A stretch of DNA of 64,000 nucleotides from JABFXX01 sp036489755 (GTDB taxonomy: Bacteria > Myxococcota_A > Polyangia > Haliangiales > Haliangiaceae): contig DASXFD010000070.1 of assembly GCA_036489755.1 (NCBI GenBank), positions 248,001 through 312,000 of the forward strand. Reading direction: 5' to 3'. Under the pieces are notes generated by a model. The model had not been told where the DNA came from and searched no databases. It saw only the letters and a list, made by a program, of their open reading frames with translations. Shown in pieces: positions 23,946 to 33,070 of this stretch (positions within the stretch are counted from its first letter, which is position 1; each line of letters opens with the position of its first letter). The position numbers and the translations under genes are program-made.

Positions 23946-26242
23946 CAATCCTCGTCGACCGGCTCGGTCTTCGCGTGCTGTTGCTTCTCGCGCTGGCGCT
24001 TGGCGTCCTCGTCGCGCGCGCGCTGGCCGGCGCCGCCTTGCTGCTGCTGCTGATCCTGCTTCTTCTGTTGCTGTTGTTGCTGCTGCTGCTGTTGCTGCTG
24101 CTTTTGATCTTGCTTGTTCTGGTCTTGCTTCTGCGGCGGCTGCAACAGCTCGAGCGCCTTCTTCAAGTGATCGATCGCCTTCGCTTCGCTGTCGACGGCG
24201 GGCTTGAGCGCGACCGATTGCGTCTTCGCGGCCGCTTTGTCGAGCGTGCCCTTCGCCGTGCCCATCTCGGTGTTGGCCTGGCGCACTTCGTCGGCGGCGC
24301 CCGACAGCGCCTTCGCGTCGGGGCCTTGCTGCGGTGGCTGCTTTTGCGCCGCGTCGGCCTGTTTCGCGAGCGCTTCGGTGATCGCCTGCGCCATCTGCGA
24401 ATGCTGCGTTTCCTGCGACACGAGGTTCGGAATCTCGGGCTCGCGCGTGAAGTCGTCCTCGGCATCGGCCTTCGCGGTGCGATCGCGGGTCTCGCTCTGC
24501 TCGCGGATGAGCTCCTGGAGATGCTCGATCACCGAGAAGAACAGCTTGCGCAGCTCGCCCAGCTTGTCCTCGGCGAGCTTGGCCTTCGCGAGCGGATCTT
24601 TGTTGGCTTTGATCGCCGGACCGAGCTGGCCGAGCGCCGTTGCCGCGTCGCCGCGGAGCGTTTCGGCGAGCGCCATCTGCTGCTTCGCCTGCTCGAGCTG
24701 CTGCTTGGCGGCTTCGATCTGCTTGGCGTCGCTACCCGCGCCGGAGCCGGCGGCCTTCGCGTCGATCTGTTGCGCCTGCGCGTCGAGCTTCTGCGTCTCC
24801 TCGGCGAGCTGCTCCTTGATGCGATCCATGCGCGCGACGTTGCCGTCGAGCTCGTCCTTCGTCTCCTGCGCGCGCTCGGCCGGCGACATGTCGCTGCCGC
24901 CGTTCGGCGACAGCAGCCCGACGAGCGCTTGCTGCGTGCCGTACGCGATCTCGATCGTCTGCTTGAGATCACCGAACTCTTCGATCGCCTTCGCGAGCGC
25001 GTTCAGCGCATCGCGCTCCGACGCCTGTGCTTCGGCGAGCTGCTTGCCGCCGAGCGACTCGCGCGCGTGCGTCATCGCGGCCGTCGCGTCGGCGACGTGC
25101 GGCAGCGCGATGCGCAGATGCTCGACCATTTTTTGCTGCTCGGGCTTGAGCTTCGGCGGCTCGGACGCCGAGCCTTGTGGCTTGTCGATGTTGTCGAGGC
25201 CGGCCTGGACGCGCGCGCGCACTTCTTCGAGTCGATCGTGCAGCGTGCCTTCGCGATCGCCGAGCGCGGGCGGCTCGAGCCAGCTCGGAATGATCGGCGC
25301 CTCGGCGGCCGAGCCGGCCGAGCCGACGAGCAACGACGGCTTGCCTTCCACTTGCGCGACCGCGACGGTCTGCTTCAACAGCTCGAGCTGATCGCGCGCG
25401 ACCTCGCGCATCACGGTGACCGGATCGAGCAGCTGCTCGCGCGCACGCTTGAGCGCGACGAGCGCGGCCTCGGCGCGCGACACCCCGTTCTCCGCATCGA
25501 GATCCTGGAGCGCGCGACGCGCCTCGGCGATCTTGCCGCGGCCGCCTTCGAGGTAGAGGTCGAGGTTCTTGAGCTGGACCACGCGCACCGTCTCTTCCTG
25601 CGTGCGCTTGTCCTCGGGCTTCTTGCCGATCGAGTCGATCTCGTCGGACGCGAGATCGCCGATCACGCCGGCTTCGGCGACGATGCCGCGCTCGTCGTCG
25701 GCGAGCTTACTCAATGCCGATTGCTGCGCGAGCGGATCGGCGCCGCCGGCCTGCTTGATCGCGGCCCACGCACGGCGCGCCTCGTCGAGCAGCGTGCGCT
25801 GCGAGTCGATCACGGCGTCGAGCCGTGCTTCGAGCTTGCTCTTGTCGCGGTTGATCTCGTCGGCGAGCGCGGCGGCACGCGCGCGGACGGTCGCGAGGTT
25901 CGACTTGGTATCGGAGTCGTCCTTGCGCAGCTGCGCGGCATCGGCGAACCACGACACGGCTTGCTGCTCGAGCGCGAGCGCCTTCGAAAGATCCGCGTCC
26001 TTGCCGGTCTTCATCTTGTCGGCGTGGGCGGCGTACGCGAGGCCGAGATCGTACGCGGCGCGAAACCGGAGATCGGGATCGACGCCGGCGTTGCTGCGCG
26101 CGTCGAGCAGCGCTTTCTCCGCGGCGTCGAAGTCGCCTTTGGTGAGCGCGTCGACGCCGGTGTTGTATTTCTCGCGCGCTTCGCGGTGCTCGGCCGGCGA
26201 GCACGAGAACACGATCGCGACGAGCGCGAGCCAGCGCTTCAT
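23942..26242 (-). CDS. Long coiled-coil TPR lipoprotein with polyglutamine tail (Bat operon)
   Basis: 766 residues. Start ATG at 26242 overlaps the batB stop (ATGA). Signal with Cys at 14 (VFSC), then TPR-like helices (AREKYNTGVDALTKGDFDAAEKALLDAR) and a very long alpha-helical region rich in Ala, Glu, Gln and Lys (for instance LAEETQKLDAQAQQIDAK). The C-terminal 80 residues hold a polyglutamine run of 12 and a second run of 5 in Lys/Gln-rich context. It occupies the place of BatC/BatE-like TPR subunits. Probably a periplasmic scaffold; no enzyme motif seen. The tail composition is unlike its neighbours and slippage-prone. Confidence 0.75.
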   Translation of the reverse strand: MKRWLALVAIVFSCSPAEHREAREKYNTGVDALTKGDFDAAEKALLDARSNAGVDPDLRFRAAYDLGLAYAAHADKMKTGKDADLSKALALEQQAVSWFADAAQLRKDDSDTKSNLATVRARAAALADEINRDKSKLEARLDAVIDSQRTLLDEARRAWAAIKQAGGADPLAQQSALSKLADDERGIVAEAGVIGDLASDEIDSIGKKPEDKRTQEETVRVVQLKNLDLYLEGGRGKIAEARRALQDLDAENGVSRAEAALVALKRAREQLLDPVTVMREVARDQLELLKQTVAVAQVEGKPSLLVGSAGSAAEAPIIPSWLEPPALGDREGTLHDRLEEVRARVQAGLDNIDKPQGSASEPPKLKPEQQKMVEHLRIALPHVADATAAMTHARESLGGKQLAEAQASERDALNALAKAIEEFGDLKQTIEIAYGTQQALVGLLSPNGGSDMSPAERAQETKDELDGNVARMDRIKEQLAEETQKLDAQAQQIDAKAAGSGAGSDAKQIEAAKQQLEQAKQQMALAETLRGDAATALGQLGPAIKANKDPLAKAKLAEDKLGELRKLFFSVIEHLQELIREQSETRDRTAKADAEDDFTREPEIPNLVSQETQHSQMAQAITEALAKQADAAQKQPPQQGPDAKALSGAADEVRQANTEMGTAKGTLDKAAAKTQSVALKPAVDSEAKAIDHLKKALELLQPPQKQDQNKQDQKQQQQQQQQQQQQKKQDQQQQQGGAGQRARDEDAKRQREKQQHAKTEPVDEDW
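24038..24109 (-). repeat. CAG/CAA run encoding polyglutamine
   Basis: About 70 bp of CAG and CAA codons on the minus strand (CTG/TTG on plus), interrupted once by AAG AAG CAG GAT. Mixed CAG and CAA codons reduce slippage but copy-number variation is still likely. It encodes the glutamine tail of the coiled-coil Bat lipoprotein. Confidence 0.85.
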
Positions 26243-27288
26243 CTTGATCCTCGCGCTCTGCGCTCGGGAACGCTTTTCTCGCCCGCGCCTGCGCCGATCC
26301 ACAACGACGCGAGCAGGCACACGAGCGACGCGAGCAGCGGCCACACGAACCGCTCGTCGGCCGACGGCCGCAGCGCCGTTGCCTTCGCCTCGGCGATCAG
26401 CGGCTTGACGTGGCTCTGCATGATCGACGCGAGGTCGACGGCCGCGGTACCGGCGGGGATGTACGCGCCTTCGGTGGTCAGCGCGACCTTACGCAGCGTC
26501 TCGGCGTCGAGCTTGCTGATGACCGGCTTGCCGTCGTGCATCAGCTTCGTGACCGCGCCGGTCTGGGGATCTTTGAGGTCGATCGTGCTGCCGGCCTCGC
26601 TGCCGATGCCGATCGCGACGATCTTCACGCCGGCATCGCGCGCGGCCTTCGCCGCATCTTCGGTGTACTTGTCCTGATCGTCGCCGTCGGTGATCAGCAC
26701 GATGAGCTTGGCGCCGTCGTTCGGCGGGAAGCTCTTGATCGCGTCCTTGATCGCCGCGCCGATCTTCGTGCCGCCGCGGCCCGCGCTCGTCGTATCGACG
26801 GTCGCGAGCACGCTCGAGAAATACGCGTAGTCCATCGTCAGCGCGCACATCTCGACGGCGCGGCCGGCGAACACGACGAGCCCGACGTTGTCGCCGTCGA
26901 GCTGCTTCACGAGGTTGTCGATCTCGGCCTTCGCGCGGGCGAGCCGCGTCGGGCTCGCATCGACGGCCAGCATCGAGCGCGACACGTCGAGCACGAACAG
27001 CACGTCGGCGTTCGCGTCGGTCGTCGACATGCTCGCGGTCTCGCCGCGCGCCGTCGGCTGCATGAGCGCGAGCACGCCGAACACGAGGCACGCGAGCACG
27101 AGCCCGAGCCGCGTCAGCGTGCGCGCGAAGCTGGCGCGCGCCGCGAGCCGCCGCTGCATGAGCTGCGACAGGAATGCGGTCATCGCGCCGCGCGAGCGCA
27201 CCTCGAGCACGACGAGCCCGACGATGATCGCGATCGCGACCCAGATCAGGTGCACGCGGCCGAGGTGTTGCCAGCTCCAATCCGTCAC
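26239..27288 (-). CDS. batB: BatB-like von Willebrand factor A membrane protein
   Basis: 349 residues. GTG at 27288 with a strong GGAGG before it and a GTGA overlap with the batA stop. Two N-terminal spans (about 13-28 and 59-76), a VWA domain with MIDAS motif DVSRS (101-105) and a second site Thr/Asp region ITDGDDQDK, then one C-terminal span (WPLLASLVCLLASLWIG). VWA domains of Bat proteins bind metal and partner proteins on the periplasmic face. Second of a tandem VWA pair, as in Bat operons of other phyla. Confidence 0.9.
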   Translation of the reverse strand: MTDWSWQHLGRVHLIWVAIAIIVGLVVLEVRSRGAMTAFLSQLMQRRLAARASFARTLTRLGLVLACLVFGVLALMQPTARGETASMSTTDANADVLFVLDVSRSMLAVDASPTRLARAKAEIDNLVKQLDGDNVGLVVFAGRAVEMCALTMDYAYFSSVLATVDTTSAGRGGTKIGAAIKDAIKSFPPNDGAKLIVLITDGDDQDKYTEDAAKAARDAGVKIVAIGIGSEAGSTIDLKDPQTGAVTKLMHDGKPVISKLDAETLRKVALTTEGAYIPAGTAAVDLASIMQSHVKPLIAEAKATALRPSADERFVWPLLASLVCLLASLWIGAGAGEKSVPERRARGSR

Positions 27289-28328
27289 GGCAGCCTCCTC
27301 AGCACCGTCGCGCGCAGCAGCAACGACAGCACGACGAGGCCGAGCGCGATCGCGAGCGGGATCGCGTAGTACTGCGTGTAGCGACCGAACGCTTGGCCGT
27401 GGATCTCGGTGCGCTCGAGCTTGTCGATGTGCTTGTAGATCGAGTCGAGGCTCGCCGCGTCGGTCGCGCGGAAATAGGCGCCGCCGGTTTGCTCGGCGAT
27501 TCGCTTCAACAGGCTTTCGTCGATCGACACGTTCATGTGGACGAGCCGGCCGTCCTCGTCGCAGATCGGCGCGACGCCGTTCTTGCCGGCGCCGATCGTG
27601 TAGACCTTGACGTGATTCTTGACCGCGTCGCGGATCGCGTCGTCCTCGTCGATGTCGTGGACGTTCGACTCGCCGTCGGTGAGCAGCACGACGACCTTGC
27701 TGCGCGTCGGGAACTCGAGCACGCGCTGCACGGCGAGCTCGAGGCCGGCGCCGATCGCGGTGCCGTCTTCGTCGGGCTTCGCGAACGTGAGGTGGCGCGC
27801 CGATTCGATCAGCGGGCCGTGCGCGAGCGTGAGCGGCGTGCGCGTGTCGGCGTAGCGCGCGAACGCGACGAGCCCGATCGCGTCGTCGGGGCGGCCGTCG
27901 AGGCCATGGCCGCCGAGCACGAACCGCGAGAACACGCGCTTGACCGCGCCGAGCCGCGTCGGGTCGTGCTCCGCGTCGTAGTTGCAGCTCGCGCCGCGCG
28001 TGGTGTCGGCGAGATCTTGCGCGTGCATCGAGCCCGAGACGTCGACCGCCATCACGATGCCGATGCCTTCGCGATGGACGCGCGTGCTCTCGTCGCCGCG
28101 GCGCGGACCGGCGAGCGCGACCGCAAACGCGACGACCGCGAACGCGATCAGATAATCGGGCAGCGACGCGAGCCGCGTGCGCCACGTGTTGCCGCCCATC
28201 GGCAGCGCGCGCAACGACGAGAACACGACGCGGCCCGTGCCGCGCATCGACCAATACAGCGCCGGCGCCGCGAGCAGCGCGACGAGCAAGAACCACGGAT
28301 TCGGAAACTCGACGTGGTGGATCGTCAC
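27285..28328 (-). CDS. batA: BatA-like von Willebrand factor A membrane protein
   Basis: 347 residues. The start is a GTG at 28328 overlapping the upstream TGA. Spans at about 11-27 and 59-75, VWA domain with MIDAS DVSGS (96-100), the Thr site in DEDGTAIGAGLEL and LLTDGESNVHD, and a C-terminal span (TQYYAIPLAIALGLVVLSLLL). An insertion of about 40 residues after the MIDAS (AQDL ... SRFVLGG) has a Cys and is not usual in short BatA proteins. Pairs with BatB downstream. Confidence 0.9.
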   Translation of the reverse strand: MTIHHVEFPNPWFLLVALLAAPALYWSMRGTGRVVFSSLRALPMGGNTWRTRLASLPDYLIAFAVVAFAVALAGPRRGDESTRVHREGIGIVMAVDVSGSMHAQDLADTTRGASCNYDAEHDPTRLGAVKRVFSRFVLGGHGLDGRPDDAIGLVAFARYADTRTPLTLAHGPLIESARHLTFAKPDEDGTAIGAGLELAVQRVLEFPTRSKVVVLLTDGESNVHDIDEDDAIRDAVKNHVKVYTIGAGKNGVAPICDEDGRLVHMNVSIDESLLKRIAEQTGGAYFRATDAASLDSIYKHIDKLERTEIHGQAFGRYTQYYAIPLAIALGLVVLSLLLRATVLRRLP

Positions 28329-29335
28329 GCCGCGGCCGCTCCTTCCTTGAGGCGAGTGTCTTCGACGAACGCGCGCGCGGCCTTGAGGCTGGCGAGGGAC
28401 TCCTCGGAGTCGGGGCGGTAGCCGGCGAACTTCACGCGGTCGCAGCGCTCGAGGAACGCTTCGAGCAGCGAGCGATGCTCCGGGCTCAGCCGGCCCGAGC
28501 GCGCGGCTTCGAGCAGGAACTCTTCGGTCGTCAGCTCGGGCGCGCGGATCACGTAGCGGCGCTCGAGGTAGCTGCGCACGATCGCCGACAGCTCGACGAA
28601 CCACGCATCGGCATCGTCGCCATTCGGCGCGCCGCGGCCTTCGAGCACGACCAGCTTCGCGACCGCGTCGTCGTACGCCGAGCGTTGCGCGGCGATGTTG
28701 CGGCGCCGCTTGGCACCGCGCCACAGCAAGATGCCGCCGGAGAGCACGACGGCCGCGAAGCTCGCGATGCCGAGGATCCACAGCCACGGCGTACCGCCGA
28801 CGTCGGGATCGAGCTTGCCCTGCGCGTCGTGGAGCGATGCACCGATCGCCTCGGTCTTGACCGGCGCGACGTCGAGCGGAACCTCGTCGGTGAGGATCTC
28901 CTGCTTCGCGGCACTGCCCGCGCTGCCGCGCGCGTCGATCATCTCGAAGCGCAGCGGCGGGATGCGCTGCTTGCCGCTCGACGGCGCATCGAGCGTGTAC
29001 GTCTGGACCTCGTGCGAGCTGCCGTCGGCGGCGACGTGCGGCGCGCGCGTGAAGCCTTTGACGTCGAAGCGGCCCATCTTCTGATCGCCGGCTTCCTGGA
29101 ACTCGGCGTTCACCGATGCGCCGGGCTTGGCGTCGATCTCGAGCCGCAAATAGATCGGCTCGCCGAGCGTCGGCTTCGCGGGCCACACCTTTTCGGTGAC
29201 CTTGACCGGGCCGTTCTCGACGGGCTTGGTGATCGCGTCTTTCGCGGGCTCGTCGGCCGTCACGGCGCCGACGTCGTCGAGCGCGCTGTGGCGATGGCAC
29301 GCGACGATCACGACGAGCAGCAGCAGCTTCTTCAT
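28325..29335 (-). CDS. Bat-operon membrane lipoprotein (DUF4381/BatD-like short form)
   Basis: 336 residues. Lipobox VIVAC at 13, an extracytoplasmic beta-sandwich (about 40-180; WPAKPTLGEPIYLRLEID resembles the BatD fold), one span (about 186-206, WLWILGIASFAAVVLSGG), then a helical cytoplasmic domain (SAYDDAVAKLVVLEG ... SYLERRYVIRAPELTTEEFL) typical of the small membrane protein encoded between DUF58 and BatA genes. ATGA overlap with the DUF58 gene and GTGA overlap with batA make it tightly coupled. Confidence 0.8.
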   Translation of the reverse strand: MKKLLLLVVIVACHRHSALDDVGAVTADEPAKDAITKPVENGPVKVTEKVWPAKPTLGEPIYLRLEIDAKPGASVNAEFQEAGDQKMGRFDVKGFTRAPHVAADGSSHEVQTYTLDAPSSGKQRIPPLRFEMIDARGSAGSAAKQEILTDEVPLDVAPVKTEAIGASLHDAQGKLDPDVGGTPWLWILGIASFAAVVLSGGILLWRGAKRRRNIAAQRSAYDDAVAKLVVLEGRGAPNGDDADAWFVELSAIVRSYLERRYVIRAPELTTEEFLLEAARSGRLSPEHRSLLEAFLERCDRVKFAGYRPDSEESLASLKAARAFVEDTRLKEGAAAA

Positions 29336-30324
29336 CGCAGTCTCCGTTTGCGCTCGCGGAAGAAGCGCAGTAGCGGATCGACCATCGACTCCGACGCATC
29401 GAACGCGACGAGGTCCATGCCGGTCGCGCGCAGCTGATCGGCGAGCACGGTCTGCCGCGTCTTCGACTTGGCGGCGAGCTCGGTCCGGAACTCGCGCGAC
29501 CGCGTGTCGACGAGCCGGGTCTTGCCGGACTCGGCATCTTCGAGCGTGACCAGCCCGGCGGGCGGCATGTCGGCCTCGCGCGGATCGGTGATCAGCGCGG
29601 CGACCACATCGTGCTTGCGGTTCGCGTGACGCAACACTTGCAGGTAGCCGTCGTCGAGAAAATCCGAGATCAGGAACAGCACGGCGCGGCGCGGCAGCAC
29701 CTGGCGGCAGAACTCGAGCGCGGCCGAGATGCTCGTACCGCGGCGAGCGGGCTCGTCGGCATACGCGTGCTGCCGCTTATCTTGAAGTCTCTTCCACCAC
29801 CGGCGCACCGCGCGCGGCAGCTCGAGGATCCCGCTGCGCGGCGCCGGCCCTTCGGTGTTCTCTTCGCCGCGCGCGAGCACCTCGCGCACGATGCGCAGCG
29901 CGTGCTTGCCGCCTTTGCGCGGCGGAATGTAAAGCTCGGCGCCACGCGAGAACAGCAGCATGCCGACCTTGTCGCCGTTCTCGACGGCCGACAGCGCGAG
30001 CAGCGCCGACAGCTCGACGGCCGCCTCGAGCTTGCTGCGCCGGCCCGAGCCGAAATCCTGCGACGCGCTGACGTCGACGAGCAGCATCACGGTCAGCTCG
30101 CGCTCTTCGACGAAGCGCTTGATGTGTGGCTCGCCGGTGCGCGCGGTGACGTTCCAATCGATCGCGCGAATGTCGTCGCCGGGCACGTAGGGCCGCACCT
30201 CGTCGAACTCCATGCCGCGGCCCTTGAACACCGACAGATAGGCGCCGGCCATCACGTCCGACACTTGTCGGCCGGTGACGAACTGGATGCGCTTGACTGC
30301 TTGCGCGATTTCAGCCGGCAGCAT
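29332..30324 (-). CDS. DUF58 protein (VWA-like, MoxR partner)
   Basis: 330 residues. Conserved DUF58 signature GRGMEFDEVRPYVPGDDIRAIDWN (from about 35) followed by RTGEPHIKRFVEERELTVMLLVDVSAS, the VWA-like strand with a modified MIDAS. No signal peptide; cytoplasmic. In MoxR systems DUF58 couples the ATPase to the membrane VWA proteins. It begins 8 bp after the moxR stop and ends with an ATGA overlap. Confidence 0.92.
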   Translation of the reverse strand: MLPAEIAQAVKRIQFVTGRQVSDVMAGAYLSVFKGRGMEFDEVRPYVPGDDIRAIDWNVTARTGEPHIKRFVEERELTVMLLVDVSASQDFGSGRRSKLEAAVELSALLALSAVENGDKVGMLLFSRGAELYIPPRKGGKHALRIVREVLARGEENTEGPAPRSGILELPRAVRRWWKRLQDKRQHAYADEPARRGTSISAALEFCRQVLPRRAVLFLISDFLDDGYLQVLRHANRKHDVVAALITDPREADMPPAGLVTLEDAESGKTRLVDTRSREFRTELAAKSKTRQTVLADQLRATGMDLVAFDASESMVDPLLRFFRERKRRLR

Positions 30325-30332
30325 GGCGAGCT

Positions 30333-31316
<984 letters not shown>

Positions 31317-31391
31317 GGCTTCTTGCGGTTGAGAGAAAAGCGCCCTCGGGCGCGGTCTGTCAACCTGGCAGCGCCAGTGCGAATTCCCGCC

Positions 31392-31421
31392 TTGACGATT
31401 CGCGTCGGAAACGCGTAGAGT
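31392..31421 (+). promoter_or_regulatory. Sigma70-type promoter for the leader RNA / MATE transcript
   Basis: TTGACG at 31392-31397 and TAGAGT at 31416-31421 are 18 bp apart, matching the consensus at 5 of 6 and 4 of 6 positions. The expected start of transcription is about 31428, just ahead of the structured region. In a genome this GC-rich such a good pair is uncommon. Confidence 0.65.
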
Positions 31422-31427
31422 GCCAGC

Positions 31428-31595
31428 TACCAGGTACTAGATGCGCTTCTGCCCCACGTGCATTGTTTTCGAGATGTCGGCCCGTGCGGTCGACCTCGGG
31501 AATGCCCGCGGTGGCAGGAGCTCGTAGCGCTGATCGAGCACAACCACCTCCGCCGCGGGCTCCTCGGTTTTCCAACCTAGGAGCCCTTCTTCGTT
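31428..31595 (+). ncRNA. Structured leader RNA or small RNA upstream of the MATE gene
   Basis: About 165 nt between a promoter and an intrinsic terminator with no convincing gene. A nested stem is visible: GCCCGCGG (31504-31511) pairs with CCGCGGGC (31553-31560), and inside it GCTCG (31520-31524) pairs with CGAGC (31535-31539), capped by a 10-nt loop. The 5' part offers CTGCC (31449-31453) for pairing with GGCAG (31513-31517), an alternative to the outer stem. The 3' arm of the big stem shares GGGC (31557-31560) with the terminator arm, so the two helices exclude each other. This is attenuator/riboswitch geometry; an independent RNA such as 6S (size fits, sequence not recognised) is the alternative. 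Confidence 0.5.
31557..31591 (+). terminator. Intrinsic terminator ahead of the MATE coding region
   Basis: GGGCTCCT (31557-31564) pairs with AGGAGCCC (31579-31586) and, after one mismatch, GGTT (31566-31569) with AACC (31574-31577), closed by loop TTCC; the tail is TTCTTCGTTT. It lies about 45 bp before the MATE start codon, so transcripts must read through or refold to express the pump. Confidence 0.7.
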
Positions 31596-31636
31596 TCGGC
31601 GAACGCGGAAGAGGCTGCTAGCCCTCGAGGCTCGTC

Positions 31637-33001
31637 ATGTCTGCGCTCGTCTCTGCATCTATCGATCTGACATGGTCCGAACGACCCGGCCGCTCGCTCG
31701 TGCGGCTCGCCGGGCCGATCGCGATCTCGATGGTCTCGTACTCCGCGATGACGCTCGCGTCGACGGCGTTCGTCGCGCACGTCGGCGCCGACGAGCTGGC
31801 CGGCGTCGGGCTCGCGGCGGTCGTCGGGTTCTCGTTCGTGTGCTTCGGCGTCGGCGTGCTGCGCGCCGCGAAGACGCTCGTGTCGCAGGCGATCGGCGCC
31901 GATCGCCGCGATCGGATCCCGAGCTTGCTCGGTGCGGCGGTCGCACTCGCGCTCGGGCTCGGCCTCGCCGCGCTCGCGGCGGGACAGCTCGTCGCGCCGC
32001 TGCTCACGTCGCTGTCGGCATCGCCGCGCGCCGGCGCGTTCGCGGCGCAGTACCTGAGTATCCGCTCGCTCGGCGCGCCGATCGTGCTGGTCTACGCCGC
32101 GCTGCGCGAGTCGCGCTACGGCGAAGGCGACACGCGAGGACCGATGCGCGCGTCGCTCGTCGCGAACGGCGTCAACATCGCGCTCGATACGATCCTGATC
32201 GTCGGGCTGCACTGGAGCGTCCGCGGCGCGGCGATCTCGACGATCTGCGCGAACGCGACCGAGCTCGCGCTGCTCGCGATCCCGATGCGCCATCAGCTCG
32301 CGGCGATGCAGTGGTCGCGGCGCGCCCTGCGCGACGTGTGGGCGCAGGGTCTGCCCAACGGCCTCCAGTTCGTGATGGAGGTCGGCGTGTTCTTGATCCT
32401 GACCGTGCTCGTCGCGCGGATGTCGGCGATCGACGCCGCCGCGCACCAGATGGTGCTGCAGCTCGTCAACGTGTCGTTCCTGCCGGCACACTCGCTCGCG
32501 GAGGCGGCGGCCGTGCTCGTCGGGCAGGCCGTCGGTGCGAACCGCGACGTGCTCGTGCCGCGCGTGGCTCGGCGCGCGCTCCAGCTCGGCGCGGGCTACG
32601 CGGCCGGATGCGTGGTCGTGTTCGCGCTGGTCGGCAGTCTGGTGGCGCACGCGCTCGCCGGCTCCGATGGCGCGCTCGGCGATCGTGCGACCACGTTGCT
32701 CCACGTCGGGCTGTTCTTCCTGGTCGCCGATGCGGCCAACGTGATCGCGCGCGGCGTCCTGCGCGGCACCGGCGACGTCAAGTACGCCGCCGTCGTCGGC
32801 ATCGCGACCTCGTGGCTGACCACGCCGATCTTCACGTGGATCCTCGGGATCTCGATGGGGCTGGGCGTCGTAGGCGGCTGGATCGGGCTCGCCGCCGAGA
32901 TCATCATCGGCGCCAGCTTGTTCTGGCTGCGCGTCTGGCGAGGCGGCTGGCATGCGGCGGCCGCGGCGTCGCGCCGGGTGATGGCCGGCACGGCGGTGTG
33001 A
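31637..33001 (+). CDS. MATE-family multidrug/toxin efflux transporter
   Basis: 454 residues, normal MATE length with about 12 spans. The N-terminal half begins LAGPIAISMVSYSAMTLASTAFVAHVG, the usual pattern of TM1-2, and a second repeat begins GLPNGLQFVMEVGVFLILTV. Later SFLPAHSLAEAAAVLVGQAVGAN is the conserved MATE segment with the Gln-Ala-x-Gly motif. The family exports cationic drugs or metabolites using Na+ or H+; the substrate cannot be read. GAGG sits about 10 nt ahead of the ATG. Expression probably depends on the leader and terminator directly upstream. Confidence 0.92.
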   Translation: MSALVSASIDLTWSERPGRSLVRLAGPIAISMVSYSAMTLASTAFVAHVGADELAGVGLAAVVGFSFVCFGVGVLRAAKTLVSQAIGADRRDRIPSLLGAAVALALGLGLAALAAGQLVAPLLTSLSASPRAGAFAAQYLSIRSLGAPIVLVYAALRESRYGEGDTRGPMRASLVANGVNIALDTILIVGLHWSVRGAAISTICANATELALLAIPMRHQLAAMQWSRRALRDVWAQGLPNGLQFVMEVGVFLILTVLVARMSAIDAAAHQMVLQLVNVSFLPAHSLAEAAAVLVGQAVGANRDVLVPRVARRALQLGAGYAAGCVVVFALVGSLVAHALAGSDGALGDRATTLLHVGLFFLVADAANVIARGVLRGTGDVKYAAVVGIATSWLTTPIFTWILGISMGLGVVGGWIGLAAEIIIGASLFWLRVWRGGWHAAAAASRRVMAGTAV

Positions 33002-33070
33002 GCCGGGCTACATCGGCAACAGCCGAAAAATTCGTTGAAACATTCGGCGTGCTTCGACGATATTCGCAAG

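Noticed and set aside
31325..31365. TTGACA at 31358-31363 and hairpin GCGCC-CGAG-GGCGC followed by T's on the minus strand before moxR
   Set aside because: No acceptable -10 at the right distance and the stem is only 5 bp; could be chance, though a short attenuator cannot be excluded.
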